Source: DATGSF01 sp035302865
GTDB taxonomy: Bacteria > Bacteroidota > Bacteroidia > Chitinophagales > Chitinophagaceae
Assembly (NCBI GenBank): GCA_035302865.1
Contig: DATGSF010000089.1
Coordinates: 1-18,023 of the forward strand
Reading direction: 5' to 3'
Length of the DNA: 18,023 nucleotides
Position numbers and translations under genes: made by a program. This document shows, in pieces, positions 15,824-18,023 of the stretch (within the stretch, counting starts at the first letter, position 1; the number at the start of each line of letters is the position of its first letter). The notes under the pieces are model-generated. The model saw only the letters and a list, made by a program, of their open reading frames with translations, made no database searches and was not told the DNA's origin.

Positions 15824-16810
15824 ATGCATATAAATTCCAAGAAGATAAAAATAGGCATTTTAGGTTACGGTAATTTAGGAAAAGGCTTGGCTTTAGCTGT
15901 AAAGCAAAGTCCAGATATGGAATTAATAGGAATTTTTACTAGAAGAGATCCCAGGCAAATAGCAGCAGACTACCCTGTTTATTCCACAGATAACATTTTA
16001 GATTTTCAAGAAAAAATAGAAGTATTAGTACTTTGTGGAGGGAGTTTACAAGATTTACCAGAACAAATTATCGAAATGGCTCCTTATTTTCATACTGTAG
16101 ATAGTTTTGACACGCATGCAAAGATCTCAGAATATTTTGCTAATGTGGAAGCAATAAATAATAAACATAAAACACTTTCTCTAATTTCTACAGGTTGGGA
16201 TCCAGGTTTATTTTCATTAATGCGAGTTTTAGGAAAAGCGGTTTTACCAGAGGGTGATAGTTTTACTTTTTGGGGCAAAGGTTTAAGTCAAGGACATAGC
16301 GATGCTTTGCGAAAAGTTAGAGGGGTTAAAAATGGTGTACAATATACTATTCCTAAACCATCAGCTTTAGAAGCAGTAAGAAATGGAAATAAAGTTATAT
16401 TTGATGCTTCCGATATGCATGATAGAATTTGTTATGTAGTTGCTGAAAATGGTGCGGATAAAGCAGAAATCGAAAGAAATATAAAATCAATGCCTCATTA
16501 TTTTCAACCTTATACCACAACAGTTTATTTTATTTCAGAAGAGGAATTAGAAGCAGATCATCAAGCAATGCCTCATGGAGGTACTGTAATTCGAACAGGA
16601 AAATCTGCGCTTGGTGAACAGCAAAGATTAGAATTTTCTTTAGCACTTGAGAGCAATCCTAATTTTACAGCAAGTGTTTTATTAGCCTATGCACGTGCAA
16701 TCGGAAAAATGGGAAGAGAGGGTTTGCATGGAACAAAAACTATTTTTGATATTCCTATAGGATATCTTAGCATACATAGCCCTGAAATTTTAAGGAAAGA
16801 ATATTTATAA
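15824..16810 (+). CDS. ddh: meso-Diaminopimelate dehydrogenase
   Basis: A 328-residue NADPH-dependent enzyme that converts tetrahydrodipicolinate (as L-2-amino-6-oxopimelate) and ammonia to meso-diaminopimelate in one step, for peptidoglycan and lysine. The N-terminal Rossmann motif KIGILGYGNLGKG is followed by family landmarks: LVLCGGSLQDLPEQ, TVDSFDTHAKI, LISTGWDPGLFS, FTFWGKGLSQGHSDALRKVRGVKNGVQYT and PHGGTVIRTG. An in-frame ATG at 15773 would add 17 residues (MYFLVFLNNYNIKKRNL) that the family lacks and that lie over the predicted promoter, so 15824 is preferred; the resulting length agrees with the ~320-330 residues usual for Ddh. The menF gene starts 22 nt downstream, so the two probably share an mRNA although their pathways differ. 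Confidence 0.95.
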   Translation: MHINSKKIKIGILGYGNLGKGLALAVKQSPDMELIGIFTRRDPRQIAADYPVYSTDNILDFQEKIEVLVLCGGSLQDLPEQIIEMAPYFHTVDSFDTHAKISEYFANVEAINNKHKTLSLISTGWDPGLFSLMRVLGKAVLPEGDSFTFWGKGLSQGHSDALRKVRGVKNGVQYTIPKPSALEAVRNGNKVIFDASDMHDRICYVVAENGADKAEIERNIKSMPHYFQPYTTTVYFISEEELEADHQAMPHGGTVIRTGKSALGEQQRLEFSLALESNPNFTASVLLAYARAIGKMGREGLHGTKTIFDIPIGYLSIHSPEILRKEYL

Positions 16811-16832
16811 GATAGTATAAAATTTTAAAATT

Positions 16833-17903
16833 TTGAATGCAATAAAATTAAAAATAGCAAATCAATTGTTATCTAAAAACATTCCTTTTGCTATTTATCG
16901 TTTTCCAAATAAAAAGGATATTCATTTAGCAATAGAAAAAGAACTATTACCACATCCAGTCCAAAAGTTTTTTTGGATGACACATTTTCTACCTGCTAAG
17001 AATTCCAAAAATGTGCAATGGGCCGTTTTAATGGAGGAGTATATTGACGATCGCTTTTTAGAATATATTACCAAGTTAAAAGAAAGAGATATTGTTTATC
17101 AAAAAATAGAAAATTCCACTACTAGAGAATCTTATAAAACACAATTTCAAAACTTTTTAAAAACCATTAAAGAAGAAAATATTGGTAAAGCTATTTTATC
17201 TCGAGTAATTGTCGAAAAGAAACCAGATGACTTCGATGCTCTTGGCACATTTATTAATTTAATCCAATTATATCCCAATACTTTTGTTCATCTTAGCTCA
17301 CATCCTATTTCTGGAATGTGGCTTGGCGCAAGTCCTGAGTTATTATTAGACAAGAAAGATAGGAAATTTTCTATCATGTCCTTAGCAGGAACTAAAAAAC
17401 ATGAAGAGAAAGAAACTCCATGGAGAAAAAAAGAAATCGATGAGCATAATATGGTTGGTGAACATATAGAAGAGATAGTTAAAAAGCATGGTATTCAAAT
17501 CTTAAAAAAGGAAGGTCCTTATACTTGGCATTTAAAGAAATTGCAACATCTAAGAACAGATTATGCATTATTAGAGGAAGGAAATATTGATTTAATGGCT
17601 TTTATTAATGATTTACACCCTACTCCAGCAGTAGGAGGATTGCCTATTAAAAAAGCATTAAATTGTATTTCTAATCATGAACAGTATAACAGAAAATATT
17701 ATTGTGGAATAATTGGAGAAACAGATTTTAAAAAGATCTCTGAATTATACGTAAATTTGCGATGCATGCAGATTGGCGAAAAAAGCATAGCAATATATAT
17801 TGGAGGAGGATTAACAGCTTTATCAAAGGAAGAAGAGGAATGGGATGAAACGAAACTAAAAAGTAATACTATGCTTGATAGCATCCAATCAATAGAAAAA
17901 TAA
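16833..17903 (+). CDS. menF: Isochorismate synthase, TTG start
   Basis: A 356-residue chorismate-binding enzyme that isomerises chorismate to isochorismate, the first committed step of menaquinone synthesis. Landmarks are the catalytic Lys in EENIGKAILSR (Lys119), MWLGASPELLL (162-172), LAGTKK (184-189), the Glu in EHNMVGEHIEE (near 204-213), LHPTPAVGGLP (261-271) and YYCGIIGE (289-296). The family call is firm, and the adjacent menD supports menaquinone rather than siderophore or salicylate use. No ATG opens this frame near its N-terminus; the first in-frame ATG is at codon 49. The frame is closed by TAA at 16818, leaving TTG at 16833 (or ATT at 16830) as the start. The ATG at 16837 is out of frame and hits a stop after two codons. 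Confidence 0.92.
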   Translation: MNAIKLKIANQLLSKNIPFAIYRFPNKKDIHLAIEKELLPHPVQKFFWMTHFLPAKNSKNVQWAVLMEEYIDDRFLEYITKLKERDIVYQKIENSTTRESYKTQFQNFLKTIKEENIGKAILSRVIVEKKPDDFDALGTFINLIQLYPNTFVHLSSHPISGMWLGASPELLLDKKDRKFSIMSLAGTKKHEEKETPWRKKEIDEHNMVGEHIEEIVKKHGIQILKKEGPYTWHLKKLQHLRTDYALLEEGNIDLMAFINDLHPTPAVGGLPIKKALNCISNHEQYNRKYYCGIIGETDFKKISELYVNLRCMQIGEKSIAIYIGGGLTALSKEEEEWDETKLKSNTMLDSIQSIEK

Positions 17904-17908
17904 AATTC

Positions 17909-18023
17909 ATGAAACTTTCAAACAAATTAGGAGTTCAAGAAGTAGTGGCTTCTTTTGCAGCTTTAGGAATTAAAGATATTATTCTTTGTCCTGGCTCTAG
18001 AAATGCACCTTTAATCTTTTCTT
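17909..18023 (+). CDS. menD: MenD, N-terminal fragment cut by the window edge
   Basis: The frame opens with ATG at 17909, 5 nt after the menF stop, and is still open at the window end (38 codons). MKLSNKLGVQEVVASFAALG followed by IKDIILCPGSRNAPLIFS matches the start of MenD, the ThDP-dependent enzyme that joins isochorismate and 2-oxoglutarate to give SEPHCHC. The CPGSRNAPL segment is the family's N-terminal signature. Its position directly after menF agrees. Confidence 0.93.
   Translation, partial: MKLSNKLGVQEVVASFAALGIKDIILCPGSRNAPLIFS

Overview
The window is an ordinary-looking chromosomal stretch from a low-GC Bacteroidota member. The evidence for the phylum is consistent. Six transcription units carry a TAnnTTTG-type -7 element, the Bacteroidota sigma-factor signature. 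Starts have A/T-rich leaders and no clear Shine-Dalgarno. The gene content fits too: a DUF4476 protein, a moxR-DUF58-BatD-like-batA cluster, a separate biotin-carrier subunit, a DhnA-type class I aldolase and DAP dehydrogenase. The order cannot be told from this sequence. No mobile element, CRISPR array, rRNA or tRNA was seen.

Layout. At the left edge, a minus-strand unit encodes a sugar-nucleotidyltransferase followed 5 nt later by a helical TPR-like exported protein that runs off the window. Upstream on the same strand is a TonB-dependent outer-membrane receptor with a textbook promoter. Divergent from it (4028-5730, plus) is a two-gene unit: a small cysteine-containing exported protein and a CPBP intramembrane protease with a long C-terminal extension. 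A perfect 32-bp palindrome separates this unit from the convergent fbaB (class I fructose-bisphosphate aldolase). Next on the minus strand is a biotin-carrier protein followed by a DUF4476 exported protein. Facing the other way are a hot-dog thioesterase, glyA, a strong terminator, and prfB. A four-gene minus-strand cluster (moxR, DUF58, BatD-like, batA; 15541 down to 11728) converges on prfB. The right edge holds ddh, menF and the first 38 codons of menD, all plus strand.

Functional threads. Housekeeping: one-carbon metabolism (glyA), translation termination (prfB), glycolysis/gluconeogenesis (fbaB), meso-DAP synthesis (ddh) and the entry to menaquinone synthesis (menF-menD). Envelope: the TonB receptor, the Bat-type cluster, the CPBP protease pair and the DUF4476 protein.

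I see no clear new system. The best leads are: the CPBP protease whose C-terminal half resembles DUF3738, with its small exported partner; prfB without the usual frameshift cassette in a window with no TGA stop; a Bat cluster that stops after batA; and a palindrome sitting on the -33 element of the TonB receptor promoter.
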